60,055 nucleotides of DNA from Streptomyces morookaense (GCF_013030945.1 NZ_JABBXF010000079.1:1-60055); one strand, 5' to 3'. Shown: positions 16,627 through 23,961, counted from the first letter of the stretch. The notes: generated by a model not told the origin, from the sequence alone. A program made the numbers and translations.

Positions 16627-17712
16627 ATGGTCACCCCGAACCCGTACCGCGTCGGCCTCATCGGCTACGGCCTCGCAGGCTCCGTCTTCCACGCCCCGCT
16701 GATCGCCGGCACCGGGGGGCTCGTCCTCGACACGGTCGTCACCGCCAACGAGGAGCGCCAGGCGCAGGCCCGCGCCGAGCACCCTCAGGCGCGGACCGTC
16801 GCGACGGCCGACGAGCTGTTCGCCCGGGCCGGCGAGCTCGACCTGGTCGTCATCGCCTCCCCCAACCGCACGCACGTCCCGCTCGCGCACACCGCGCTGG
16901 AAGCGGGCCTGCCCGTCGTCGTCGACAAGCCGCTCGCCGCGACCGCCGCCGAGGCGGAGGCGCTCGCCGAACTCGCCGACCGGCAAGGGCTGCTGCTCAG
17001 CCCCTTCCAGAACCGCCGCTGGGACAACGACTTCCGCACCCTCGCCGCCCTCGTCGCCGACGGCACCCTCGGCAGCGTCCAGCGCTTCGAGTCCCGCTTC
17101 GAACGCTGGCGCCCCCGCCCCAAGGGCGGCTGGCGCGAGTCCGGCGACCCCGCCGAGATCGGCGGCATCCTCTACGACCTCGGCAGCCACCTCGTCGACC
17201 AGGCGCTCGCCCTCTTCGGCCCGGCCGCGGCCGTCTACGCCGAGGCGGACGTCCGGCGGCCCGGCGCGGAGGCGGACGACGACACCTTCATCGCCCTCAC
17301 GCACCGCAACGGCGTCCGCTCCCACCTGTGGATGAGCGCCACCACGGCCCAACTCGGCCCGCGGTTCCGGGTGCTGGGCAGCGCGGCGGGGTACGTGAAG
17401 TACGGGCTCGACCCCCAGGAGGCGGCCCTGCGGGAGGGCCTGCGCCCGGGCCCCGGCTGGGGCCGCGAACCCGAGACGTCGTGGGGCCGCCTCGGCGCGG
17501 GCGAATCGCCCCTCACGGGCGGGGGCGAGCCGGTGCCCACACTGCCGGGCGACTACCCCGCGTACTACGCGGCGATCGAACACGCCCTGCGCACCGGCGC
17601 CGAACCGCCGGTCACGGCACGGGAAGCAGCAGCCGCGCTGCGCGTCCTGGAGGCCGCACGGAAGTCGGCGGCGGACGGCTGCACGGTGACGCTGGAGGAC
17701 GGGGCGAAGTGA
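16627..17712 (+). CDS. Gfo/Idh/MocA-family oxidoreductase
   Basis: A 361-aa NAD(P)-dependent sugar or inositol-type dehydrogenase. The N-terminal Rossmann fold has GYGLAG (13-18), and VVVDKPLA holds the conserved Lys101 of the family's EKP motif. The C-terminal domain has GGILYDLGSHLVDQAL, with the His of the active site. The substrate is not predictable. It overlaps the following UPF0303 gene by 4 bases (GTGA), so the two are made together, and the divergent ROK repressor suggests induction by a carbohydrate. Confidence 0.85.
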   Translation: MVTPNPYRVGLIGYGLAGSVFHAPLIAGTGGLVLDTVVTANEERQAQARAEHPQARTVATADELFARAGELDLVVIASPNRTHVPLAHTALEAGLPVVVDKPLAATAAEAEALAELADRQGLLLSPFQNRRWDNDFRTLAALVADGTLGSVQRFESRFERWRPRPKGGWRESGDPAEIGGILYDLGSHLVDQALALFGPAAAVYAEADVRRPGAEADDDTFIALTHRNGVRSHLWMSATTAQLGPRFRVLGSAAGYVKYGLDPQEAALREGLRPGPGWGREPETSWGRLGAGESPLTGGGEPVPTLPGDYPAYYAAIEHALRTGAEPPVTAREAAAALRVLEAARKSAADGCTVTLEDGAK

Positions 17713-18185
17713 CCACTGCAGTGACCGAGTTGATCCCGCGCCTGGAGGCGGACGAGGCCCGCCTCGTCCTCGACCGCTTCGGCAACGACGACGCCTGGCG
17801 GCTGGGCCTGACCCTGACGGAACTCGCGCAGGAGCGGGACGCAGCCGTCACGATCGGCATCCGCCGGGTCAACCAGCGCCTGTTCCACCGCGCCCTGCCC
17901 GGCACGACGCCCGACAACGACGCCTGGATCGACCGCAAGTGCCGCGTGGTGCTGCACTACGAGGAATCCTCACTGCTGGTCGGCGCCCGCTTCCGCGCCA
18001 AGGGCCGCACCTTCGAAACCGCCTCGCGCCTCGACCCCCGGCGCTACGCCGCACACGGCGGCGCATTCCCGCTGCGGCTGCGCGGTACGGGCGTGATCGG
18101 CGCGGTCGCGGTCTCCGGTCTGGCACAGGAAGCGGACCACGCGCTCGTGGTGGAGGGGCTGGAACGGTTCCTGGGCCGATCTTGA
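17709..18185 (+). CDS. UPF0303 / heme-degrading-domain family protein
   Basis: A 158-aa single-domain protein of the UPF0303 (GlcG/HbpS-like) family. Typical blocks are WRLGLTLTELA near residue 25, DNDAWIDRKCRVV around 70-82, and the C-terminal GTGVIGAVAVSGL. Members bind heme or small molecules in some cases; the biochemical role is unsettled. Its GTG start overlaps the oxidoreductase stop, indicating one transcript. The end of the gene carries what looks like the promoter for the next transcript. Confidence 0.8.
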   Translation: MTTAVTELIPRLEADEARLVLDRFGNDDAWRLGLTLTELAQERDAAVTIGIRRVNQRLFHRALPGTTPDNDAWIDRKCRVVLHYEESSLLVGARFRAKGRTFETASRLDPRRYAAHGGAFPLRLRGTGVIGAVAVSGLAQEADHALVVEGLERFLGRS

Positions 18186-18212
18186 CGATCGGCCCGGGCC
18201 CGGGCGATGATG
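18183..18212 (+). promoter_or_regulatory. Sigma-70-type promoter for the methyltransferase leader
   Basis: TTGACG (18183-18188) and GATGAT (18207-18212) are separated by 18 bases. The -35 box overlaps the UPF0303 stop codon. A perfect inverted repeat GCACGTG-3-CACGTGC follows at 18233-18249, probably in the 5' leader or as an operator. Confidence 0.5.
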
Positions 18213-18265
18213 CGGACTTCAGCGCGTGAACGCACGTGAATACACGTGCATGCACGGGAACGACC

Positions 18266-18366
18266 GAGGAGGTGAGACCCATTACCGCAGTAGCAGGCGG
18301 GATGCTCTCACCTCACTTTTCCCTGGCATAGGTGATCGGGAGAGCATCCTTCGGCTTCCCGAAAGG
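18266..18366 (+). promoter_or_regulatory. Apparent ribosome-dependent attenuator
   Basis: Two pairings exclude each other. GAGGTGAGA (18269-18277), part of the leader's ribosome site, is the exact complement of TCTCACCTC (18306-18314). GGATGCTCTC (18300-18309), which overlaps that second arm, is the exact complement of GAGAGCATCC (18340-18349). A third small hairpin with one bulged base (18348-18366) lies just before the methyltransferase start. A ribosome on the short leader would decide which pairing forms. This is the geometry of translation attenuation. Confidence 0.6.
18272..18331 (+). CDS. Putative leader peptide
   Basis: A short open frame, GTG to TAG, encodes MRPITAVAGGMLSPHFSLA (19 aa). 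The strong site GAGGAGG (18266-18272) touches this GTG, so the true start may be the in-frame ATT at 18281, spaced 8 bases from it and giving 16 aa. The frame spans the attenuator arms. I cannot tell which residues would stall a ribosome. It could also be non-coding RNA structure. Confidence 0.4.
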   Translation: MRPITAVAGGMLSPHFSLA

Positions 18367-18377
18367 CTTTCCTCCCC

Positions 18378-19142
18378 ATGCCGGTTTCTCTCGTCACCAC
18401 GTCTCTCGTCACCACCCTCCGCGCCGCCGGCTGCGTCTTCGCCGAAGACGAGGCGCGGCTCCTTCTCGACACCGCCCGCACGTCTGACGAACTCGACGCG
18501 ATGGTCGAGCAGCGCGTGACCGGACTCCCCCTCGAACATGTCCTCGGCTGGGCCGAGTTCCGCGGCCTGCGCATAGCCGTCGACCCCGGCGTCTTCGTCC
18601 CCCGCCGCCGCACGGAATTCCTTGCGGAGCAGGCCGCCGCCCTGGCGCAGCCGGGTTCCGTCGTACTCGACCTGTGCTGCGGTACGGGCGCGGTCGGGGC
18701 GACGCTGGACGGGGTCGACCTGCACGCCGCCGACATCGACCCGGCGGCGGTGCGCTGCGCGCGGCGGAACGTCGCAGCAGTGGGCGGCCGGGTCTACGAG
18801 GGCGACCTGTACGAGCCCCTGCCCGACACCCTGCGCGGGCGCGTCGACGTCCTGGTCGCCAACGCCCCGTACGTACCGACGGATGCGATCGGGCTGCTGC
18901 CGCCCGAGGCACGTGAGTACGAGGCGCGCGTCGCCCTGGACGGCGGTACGGACGGGCTCGCCGTGCAGCGGCGGGTTGCCGCCGAGGCGTCGGACTGGCT
19001 CGCACCGGGCGGTCACCTGCTCGTGGAGACGAGCGAGCGACAGTCTGAACGGACAGTCGACATCTTCGTGCAGGCTGGGCTGAACGCCCGGGTGGTCACC
19101 TGCGACGAGCTGGACGCGACAGTCGTCGTCGGGCGCCGCTGA
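18378..19142 (+). CDS. PrmC-related protein N5-glutamine methyltransferase (substrate unknown)
   Basis: A 254-aa SAM-dependent methyltransferase of the PrmC-related family TIGR03704. The SAM motif is DLCCGTGAVG (98-107). The catalytic NPPY of true PrmC/PrmB is NAPY here (162-165). An FVPRRRTE block (about 73-80) replaces the usual PRPETE. An N-terminal helical domain of about 65 residues precedes it. The target Gln protein is unknown. The region before the ATG lacks a good ribosome site and holds an attenuator, so expression appears tightly conditional. It is a single-gene transcript; the next gene is convergent. Confidence 0.8.
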   Translation: MPVSLVTTSLVTTLRAAGCVFAEDEARLLLDTARTSDELDAMVEQRVTGLPLEHVLGWAEFRGLRIAVDPGVFVPRRRTEFLAEQAAALAQPGSVVLDLCCGTGAVGATLDGVDLHAADIDPAAVRCARRNVAAVGGRVYEGDLYEPLPDTLRGRVDVLVANAPYVPTDAIGLLPPEAREYEARVALDGGTDGLAVQRRVAAEASDWLAPGGHLLVETSERQSERTVDIFVQAGLNARVVTCDELDATVVVGRR

Positions 19143-19192
19143 CCCGACGGACCGGGTGGGTGCTCCGGAAGACGACCGGAGCACCCGCCGGC

Positions 19193-19594
19193 TCACACCC
19201 GCTCCAGCACCACCACCGGGATCTCCCGGTCCGTCTTGCGCTGGTAGTCGTCGTACGCGGGCCATGTGGCAACCATCGTCCGCCACATGTCCGGCTTCTC
19301 GTCCGCGTTCGCCGTACGCGCGCGTGCCGTGAAACGGTCGCCCTTCACCTGGACCTGCACCTCGGGGTTCGCCGTCAGGTTGAGGTACCAGGCGGGCGGC
19401 GTGGCAGAGCCGCCGTTGGAGGCCACGAGGAGCAGCGCATCCCCGTACGGCTGGTAGATCAGCGGATTGTTGCGCTGCGCCCCGCTCTTGCGCCCGGTCG
19501 TGGTGAGGATCAGCACCGTGGAGCCCTGCCAGTCGTGGCCCTCGGCTCCGTCGGTCTCGACGTATCGCCTGACGTGCTCGTCACCGAACAGCAT
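19193..19594 (-). CDS. Deazaflavin (F420)-dependent nitroreductase-family protein
   Basis: A 133-aa split beta-barrel protein of the Ddn-like family, using F420 or acting as an F420H2-dependent quinone reductase. The blocks LTTTGRKSGAQRNNPLIY, GGSATPPAWYLNLTANPEV and the Trp-rich C-terminal half are characteristic. The ATG at 19594 has AAGGAG 7 bases upstream; the in-frame ATG at 19600 is only one base from it. It is last in a possible minus-strand run with two small genes and a short ORF upstream. Confidence 0.85.
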   Translation of the reverse strand: MLFGDEHVRRYVETDGAEGHDWQGSTVLILTTTGRKSGAQRNNPLIYQPYGDALLLVASNGGSATPPAWYLNLTANPEVQVQVKGDRFTARARTANADEKPDMWRTMVATWPAYDDYQRKTDREIPVVVLERV

Positions 19595-19610
19595 GTGCAT
19601 GCTCCTTCGA

Positions 19611-19664
19611 TCAGCGGGTCGTTCTCATGGAACATCCGGCACGTGGTGTTCGTTCCCGGCACAT
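19611..19664 (-). CDS. Possible 17-aa small ORF with strong ribosome site
   Basis: ATG at 19662-19664 is preceded by AGGAGG 6 bases away. The frame encodes MCRERTPRAGCSMRTTR and ends 16 bases before the start of the F420-family gene. It may be a leader peptide or a chance frame; the ribosome site is better than that of most real genes here. I recognise no family. Confidence 0.3.
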   Translation of the reverse strand: MCRERTPRAGCSMRTTR

Positions 19665-19699
19665 GGTGAGCCTCCTGACGGGACCGTTCCTCACGCTTC

Positions 19700-19960
19700 T
19701 CAGCTGAACGCCGGCTCCGCCTTCGGTGCGGAGTCGGCACGGGAGAAGCCCCAATGGCTCACCCGGTAGTGGCCCTTCGCGATGATGAGCGCCGCAGCCT
19801 TGTCCCGCTCCACGAGCAGCTGCCTGCGCGTACGGGCCGGCTGCGGCAGCCCGTCGGGGCGCAGGGCCCCGTAATCCGTGAAGCGGCGCGCCCCGCAACG
19901 GGTGCACTGCGACACGCCGTTGGCGTGCCGCCAGGCCGCGTTGTGCTGACAGTTGACCAT
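19700..19960 (-). CDS. Small conserved hypothetical protein with CxxC motif
   Basis: An 86-aa basic protein, MVNCQHNAAW at the start, with a Cys pair in QCTRCGARRF that with Cys4 and His6 could hold a metal as a minimal zinc ribbon. The C-terminal half is hydrophilic. The ATG has AGGGAGGA 4 bases upstream and overlaps the stop of the preceding gene (TGATG), so the two are coupled. I recognise it only as a small protein common beside XRE/DUF397 loci in Streptomyces. Function unknown. Confidence 0.65.
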   Translation of the reverse strand: MVNCQHNAAWRHANGVSQCTRCGARRFTDYGALRPDGLPQPARTRRQLLVERDKAAALIIAKGHYRVSHWGFSRADSAPKAEPAFS

Positions 19961-20280
19961 CAGTTCCTCCCTTCCGCAGAGTGTGCCACGATCCAGTGCC
20001 CGTATGCGGCGGCACTCGCTTTTCCGGCTTCTTCGCCGCCGGTTGCCGCACGCCGTGCGTTTTCCAGTGCCACGCATTCCTCGCACCCGGCCCGGTACGG
20101 ACGCAGTCCGGCTGCGGCGCGTTCTTCTCGCGTCGCCAATCGCAGCGCGGTCAGCGGCACTTCCCACTCCAGCCCGCCACCGGGGCGCCGGACCTGTACG
20201 CGGTCACCGTCACCTCCGATGACCTGCACGATTCGGCCTTCGCGGGTGTCTACCACGAACGCCCCGTTTCTGTATGCCAT
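19960..20280 (-). CDS. Hypothetical protein
   Basis: A 106-aa soluble protein. The N-terminal half (AFVVDTREGRIVQVIGGDGDRVQVRRP, with a Trp at GLEWEVPL) looks like a small beta-barrel. The C-terminal half is Ala/Glu-rich with two Cys (GCEEC). I use the ATG at 20280 (MAYRNGAF); a longer start at 20316 is possible. It diverges from the XRE regulator across 125 bases with an inverted repeat, and its stop overlaps the next start. Control by that regulator is plausible but unproven. Confidence 0.6.
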   Translation of the reverse strand: MAYRNGAFVVDTREGRIVQVIGGDGDRVQVRRPGGGLEWEVPLTALRLATREERAAAGLRPYRAGCEECVALENARRAATGGEEAGKASAAAYGHWIVAHSAEGRN

Positions 20281-20306
20281 TCGCCCACGATGCACCCGCG
20301 ATGGCA

Positions 20307-20329
20307 TGCAATTCAAACTTCAAATTGCA
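20307..20329. promoter_or_regulatory. Inverted repeat in divergent promoter, candidate XRE operator
   Basis: TGCAATT (20307-20313) and AATTGCA (20323-20329) are perfect 7-bp arms around 9 bases. They sit in an unusually AT-rich patch between the divergent XRE gene and the small-gene pair. TTGCAG recurs a few bases downstream. Confidence 0.5.
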
Positions 20330-20405
20330 GAACTACATTTTGCAGCTGGCTACTTGAGGCTCGCGTCCGGCAAGCTTTACGCCTGGGCCCAAGGGGGAGG
20401 ACGGC

Positions 20406-21269
20406 GTGGGACAGCAGGCACACCGCACGGCTCGGCGCCGCCGGTTGGGCGCTGCGCTCCGGCACCTCAGGGAGACGGCGGGGGTCACCACCGCTGCGGC
20501 GGCGGAGGCCATTCATGGGGATGGCAGCAAGATCAGCCGGATCGAGACGGGGCGGCACCGCGTCACCAGGTTGGAGTTGGATGCACTGATGGGCCTCTAC
20601 GAGGTCCACGAAAGCCGAACCCGCGAATGGCTGATCGCACTCGCGTCCGAAGAACGGAACAGGAGTTGGTGGCGCCAGCCGGGCGAGCCGCTTTCGGCGA
20701 CGTTCAAGGAAATGCTGGCCCTGGAGTCCAGTGCAGCCAGCATCGGCACCTTTCAGGCGCAGGTAGTACCCGGACTGCTGCAGACCAGGGCGTATGCCAC
20801 CGCGCTCATCAACGGATCCGACCCGCTGCCGAGGGACGCCGTCGAGTTCTACGTCGATCTGCGAATGGAGCGGCAAGCCATCTTCCGTCGTGAAGTGCCG
20901 CCGAGTTATCTGTGCATCCTGACGGAAGGCGTACTGCACCAACATGTCGGAGGGCCGGCGACAATGGCCGAGCAGCTGCGGCATATGGTCGACGCGAGCA
21001 GGCAGTCCACGGTGACGGTCCTGGTGATCCCCTACACCCAGACAGCGTTCGCCGCGCCCGGCTGCTCCTTCATCATCTTCTCCCACCCAGCTCCGCTGAA
21101 CTTGGATGTCGTGGCAGTAGAAGCCCTCGACGGCACCCGATGCCTGGAGGACGATGAGGCTGTTGCGAAGTACCACAGGGCGCTGGGTCGGCTTCGGACA
21201 TCGGCGCTCACGGCCGAGCAGTCCGTGGAGTTGATCGCATCGATCGCCCGCAACTTTGAACACGAGTGA
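20406..21269 (+). CDS. XRE-family regulator with DUF5753 domain
   Basis: A 287-aa DNA-binding protein. A helix-turn-helix lies at about 14-60 (LRHLRETAGVTTAAAAEAIHGDGSKISRIETGR), followed by the DUF5753 domain (FQAQVVPGLLQTRAYA through FIIFSHPAPLNLDVVAVE). This is the WhiJ/AbaA-type arrangement often paired with a DUF397 protein. The GTG at 20406 follows GGGGGAGG by 5 bases. The DUF397 gene begins 9 bases after its stop. Such pairs tune development or antibiotic production in Streptomyces; the target here is unknown. Confidence 0.85.
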   Translation: MGQQAHRTARRRRLGAALRHLRETAGVTTAAAAEAIHGDGSKISRIETGRHRVTRLELDALMGLYEVHESRTREWLIALASEERNRSWWRQPGEPLSATFKEMLALESSAASIGTFQAQVVPGLLQTRAYATALINGSDPLPRDAVEFYVDLRMERQAIFRREVPPSYLCILTEGVLHQHVGGPATMAEQLRHMVDASRQSTVTVLVIPYTQTAFAAPGCSFIIFSHPAPLNLDVVAVEALDGTRCLEDDEAVAKYHRALGRLRTSALTAEQSVELIASIARNFEHE

Positions 21270-21278
21270 GGTACATAC

Positions 21279-21509
21279 GTGATACGCCACGGCCTGCCCC
21301 GCAACGCCTGGTGGAAGTCGTCCTACAGCTACGACACACAGGGCGAGTGCCTGGAGTTACAACCCACCCCCGACGCCCAAGTAGCCATAGGCGACAGCAA
21401 GTCCCGCCCCCGGGGCGCCCTCGTCTTCGGGCCTCCGGCCTGGGCCGCCTTCGTCCGTGCCGTCACACGCGATCAGCTCACGACAACCGTGCCCTTCATG
21501 GTCGGGTGA
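21279..21509 (+). CDS. DUF397 protein, partner of the XRE regulator (contains a TTA codon)
   Basis: A 76-aa protein with the DUF397 hallmarks WWKSSYS near residue 10, an ECLEL segment, and VGDSKSRPRG-like IGDSKSRPRG, ending with WAAFVRAV. It likely modulates the upstream XRE protein. The GTG at 21279 has GAGG 7 bases upstream. Codon 27 (21357-21359) is TTA, the codon read by bldA tRNA, so translation may wait for development. Its last 37 bases overlap the facing cupredoxin gene. Confidence 0.8.
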   Translation: MIRHGLPRNAWWKSSYSYDTQGECLELQPTPDAQVAIGDSKSRPRGALVFGPPAWAAFVRAVTRDQLTTTVPFMVG

Positions 21510-21805
21510 ACCGTGCAGTAGTAGCTGAACGTACCGGCAGCGCCAAAGGTGAAGCTGAAGCTGTCGCCCTGGTTGAGCATCGGCGAGTTGAGCGGGCCGC
21601 CGGAACCCGCCGTGCTGGTGACCGTGTGCGGCGCCGTATCACTGTTGGTCCAGGTCACCGTGGTGCCGCGGCTGACGTTCAACGTTGCGGGCGCGTACGC
21701 ATAGTTGACCACCGCCACCTGCCCGGTTGCCGCGTACGTCGTCTGCGCAGCCGCCAGTACCGCCGCGCTCGCCAGCGCCGCCACCACGGATCCGTACCTT
21801 CTCAT
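21473..21805 (-). CDS. Secreted cupredoxin (plastocyanin/amicyanin-like)
   Basis: A 110-aa type 1 copper protein. A signal peptide is removed near residue 26 (YAATG). The copper ligands are all present: His60 (APHTV), Cys97 (YYC), His100 and Met103 (HPTM). It would carry electrons outside the membrane. The ATG at 21805 has GGAGGAGG upstream. The last 37 bases overlap the 3' end of the DUF397 gene on the other strand. It follows the APH-like gene by 33 bases and may share its transcript. Confidence 0.9.
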   Translation of the reverse strand: MRRYGSVVAALASAAVLAAAQTTYAATGQVAVVNYAYAPATLNVSRGTTVTWTNSDTAPHTVTSTAGSGGPLNSPMLNQGDSFSFTFGAAGTFSYYCTVHPTMKGTVVVS

Positions 21806-21838
21806 CGCGCTCCTCCTCCGGTCCGCCAGCCCAATTCC

Positions 21839-22627
21839 TCACAACACGCCGATCCAGCCGAGGATTTGCGCCCCCTCCACATACTCCGCATCGTTCCGCC
21901 AGATCTCGCCGTCCCCCCGCTCCCATATGTCCGTCCACGGCTGCCGGCCCCGCCGGCTCTGCTCGCGCAGGAAGTCGTACATGGCACGGCACCGGCGCCC
22001 CAACATCCCTGCCAGCTCCCTGCGTTCCCCCTCGTCCTCCATGCCGTACGCGTCCACGAACGCCCGTAGCCGGCCCGCCACCTCCGTATCCGGCCGCCGC
22101 AGGGACGGGTCCGCCGAGAGCGGGACGAAGCCGTGCGCCGCGTACGCCAGATCCCACAGCCGTGAACCCGGCGCCGCGGTGTCCCAGTCGATGAACGCCC
22201 AGGAACCCTCGCCGCCTTCCGCCACCAGGTTCCACGGCGCGAGGTCGTGGTGCGCGATGATCTCGTCGCCCTCGGCGGGGATCACCACCTGCCAGTGCGC
22301 ATCCGGCGGCGGTACGAAGTCCGCCACGGCGTCGTGGAATTCGCGGATCAGCCGGGCCACACGGATCAGCCGGGCCACGGGATCCAGCAGGGCGAATCCC
22401 TCGCGCCAGATCACCTCGCCCGGGACGTACGTCAGCACCTCGCGCCCCTGGTCGTCGATGCCGAGCGGGCGCGGGGCCGCCCGGAACCCCGCGCCGTGCA
22501 GGTGCGTGAGCAGGGCGTGCACGGCGGGGGTCCACGGACCGGCGGGCCTGCGCACCGTGTCGCCGACCCGCACGATGCCGGTGGGGTTCATGCCGCCCGG
22601 CAGCGGTTCTTCCTCGTAGGTCGTCAC
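21839..22627 (-). CDS. Aminoglycoside phosphotransferase-family (APH-like) kinase
   Basis: A 262-aa small-molecule kinase of the APH/choline-kinase fold. The catalytic loop is HHDLAPWN (126-133, Asp128) and the metal motif is DWDT (147-150). The N lobe is short: no clear GxGxxG or Lys region of a full antibiotic kinase is obvious, so resistance is not implied. An in-frame 18-base tandem duplication encodes ARLIRV/ARLIRE. It follows the choice-of-anchor-A gene by 12 bases, so it may be co-transcribed with it. Substrate unknown. Confidence 0.8.
   Translation of the reverse strand: MTTYEEEPLPGGMNPTGIVRVGDTVRRPAGPWTPAVHALLTHLHGAGFRAAPRPLGIDDQGREVLTYVPGEVIWREGFALLDPVARLIRVARLIREFHDAVADFVPPPDAHWQVVIPAEGDEIIAHHDLAPWNLVAEGGEGSWAFIDWDTAAPGSRLWDLAYAAHGFVPLSADPSLRRPDTEVAGRLRAFVDAYGMEDEGERRELAGMLGRRCRAMYDFLREQSRRGRQPWTDIWERGDGEIWRNDAEYVEGAQILGWIGVL
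22344..22378 (-). repeat. In-frame tandem duplication inside the APH-like gene
   Basis: Two adjacent copies of an 18-base unit differ only in the last base. They encode six residues twice (ARLIRV, ARLIRE) in the helix before the catalytic loop. It looks like a recent slippage event that kept the frame. Confidence 0.8.
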
Positions 22628-22639
22628 GCCTCAGCCTAT

Positions 22640-23944
22640 TCACCGGCCCCTCCGCATCGGCCACCTCGACCGGTAGAGGACGTACAGCGCCAGCGCCGCC
22701 CCCGCCCCTACGCACGTGCCGCCGATGGCCATGCTCATCCCCATCGGCGGGCCGCCGTGGGCCAGTTCGCGGTCGCCGCCAGCGCTCGGGGACGCGGCCG
22801 GGCGGATCGACGAGTCGCCGCGCGGGCCCCCCGCCGCCAGCACGCCTGCGGTCTGACAGTCCGGGAGTTCGCCGTCGAAGGGGTAGGCGTGGATGCCCTG
22901 GCCGCCGCTGACGCCGGACTCGTGGCTCAGGGAACCGGCCGTGAACAGGCGGCCGTTGAGGGCGTTCAAGGTCACCACCGTGGTGCTGGCCGGGCGGCCG
23001 ACCAGGACCGAGCCGTGGAGGTTGCCGCTGCCCGTGAGGCGGACCTCGCTCGCGTCCGGGAAGTTCCACAGGATCCGTTCGCGTCGTGCGCCCGTGACGC
23101 CCGTCTCCGACGGGCTCACCATGCGCGAGTCGCCCATGAAGTTGACCAGGACCGTCGCGTCCTGGGGGACGTTGCGGAACTCCACCGCCTGCGCGCCGCC
23201 GTCGGGGGCGGCGAGGTCGAAGTCCACGTCGAAGACCTGGAGCGGCGAGGTACCGTCGCCCGTGAAGACGGTGGCCTGGCCGTAGTTGACGGCCGTGCCG
23301 GTGGGCTTGCGCGGTACGCCCTTGTCGTAGGCGTAGCAGGAGCTGGCCGAGGTGAGGACGTCGCGCAGGTGCCGGTAGCGGTCTACGGCGGAGGCGTCGT
23401 GGACGGCGCGCGGGCTGACGGTGCCCGTCCGGGTGCCGGCATACGCGACCGTGCCGTTGACGGTCCCGTCCTCCGCGAGCAGTTTGCGGCCGCCGGCGAC
23501 GCGGACGTCGCCGCCCACGCGGAGGAAGGCGGAGCCGTTGTCCGGGGGGACGTGGGAGCCGAGGGAGGCGGCGCCGACCTGGTAGGCCTGGGTGGCGCCC
23601 TCGCGCTCGGCGACGTCGAAGGAGCCGAGGACGACGACGCGGCCCTCGGCCTCGGCGGCGGCGCGGCGCACGTGGAAGTCGCCGCCGACGAAGACATTGA
23701 CCGCGTTGTCCCGGCCGCGCGCGGGGCCGGCGGCGGGCTCGGGGAACACTCCTGGGCAGGAGCCGGACATACAGGGGCCGAGTCCGGCGGGCAACGGCTC
23801 CGCCACGCCGGGGGCGCCGACCGCGCTGAGCAGCACGGCACCGCCGGCCACGACGCCTGTGGCCAGGAGGGTTGCGGCGGGGTGCCGCGGCTTTCGCCGG
23901 TGGGGATGCGGGTGCTGGTGCCGTCTGTGCCGCCTCTCGCGCAT
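22640..23944 (-). CDS. Choice-of-anchor A family surface protein
   Basis: A 434-aa exported protein. A His/Arg-rich N-terminal stretch (RRHRRHQHPHPHRR) precedes the signal helix. The body is the choice-of-anchor A domain, with VFVGGDFHV near its start and LNGRLFTAGSLSH near its end. A Pro/Ser-rich stalk leads to a C-terminal helix and RSRWPMRRGR. No LPXTG box is visible, so anchoring is probably by the helix itself. The start ATG lies inside a 9-bp palindrome. It is the first gene of a possible three-gene run with the APH-like kinase and cupredoxin. Confidence 0.8.
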   Translation of the reverse strand: MRERRHRRHQHPHPHRRKPRHPAATLLATGVVAGGAVLLSAVGAPGVAEPLPAGLGPCMSGSCPGVFPEPAAGPARGRDNAVNVFVGGDFHVRRAAAEAEGRVVVLGSFDVAEREGATQAYQVGAASLGSHVPPDNGSAFLRVGGDVRVAGGRKLLAEDGTVNGTVAYAGTRTGTVSPRAVHDASAVDRYRHLRDVLTSASSCYAYDKGVPRKPTGTAVNYGQATVFTGDGTSPLQVFDVDFDLAAPDGGAQAVEFRNVPQDATVLVNFMGDSRMVSPSETGVTGARRERILWNFPDASEVRLTGSGNLHGSVLVGRPASTTVVTLNALNGRLFTAGSLSHESGVSGGQGIHAYPFDGELPDCQTAGVLAAGGPRGDSSIRPAASPSAGGDRELAHGGPPMGMSMAIGGTCVGAGAALALYVLYRSRWPMRRGR

Positions 23945-23961
23945 ATTCCGAAAATATGCGC
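23939..23961. promoter_or_regulatory. Palindrome covering the start codon of the surface-protein gene
   Basis: GCGCATATT (23939-23947) and AATATGCGC (23953-23961) are perfect 9-bp arms around 5 bases. The left arm contains the ATG. The AT-rich centre is unusual for this genome. It could bind a repressor or fold in the mRNA to hide the start. Confidence 0.5.

Noticed and set aside
21839..22627. Aminoglycoside resistance gene
   Set aside because: Only the catalytic core of the APH superfamily is seen, the N lobe lacks the features of known resistance kinases, and the neighbours do not point to antibiotics.
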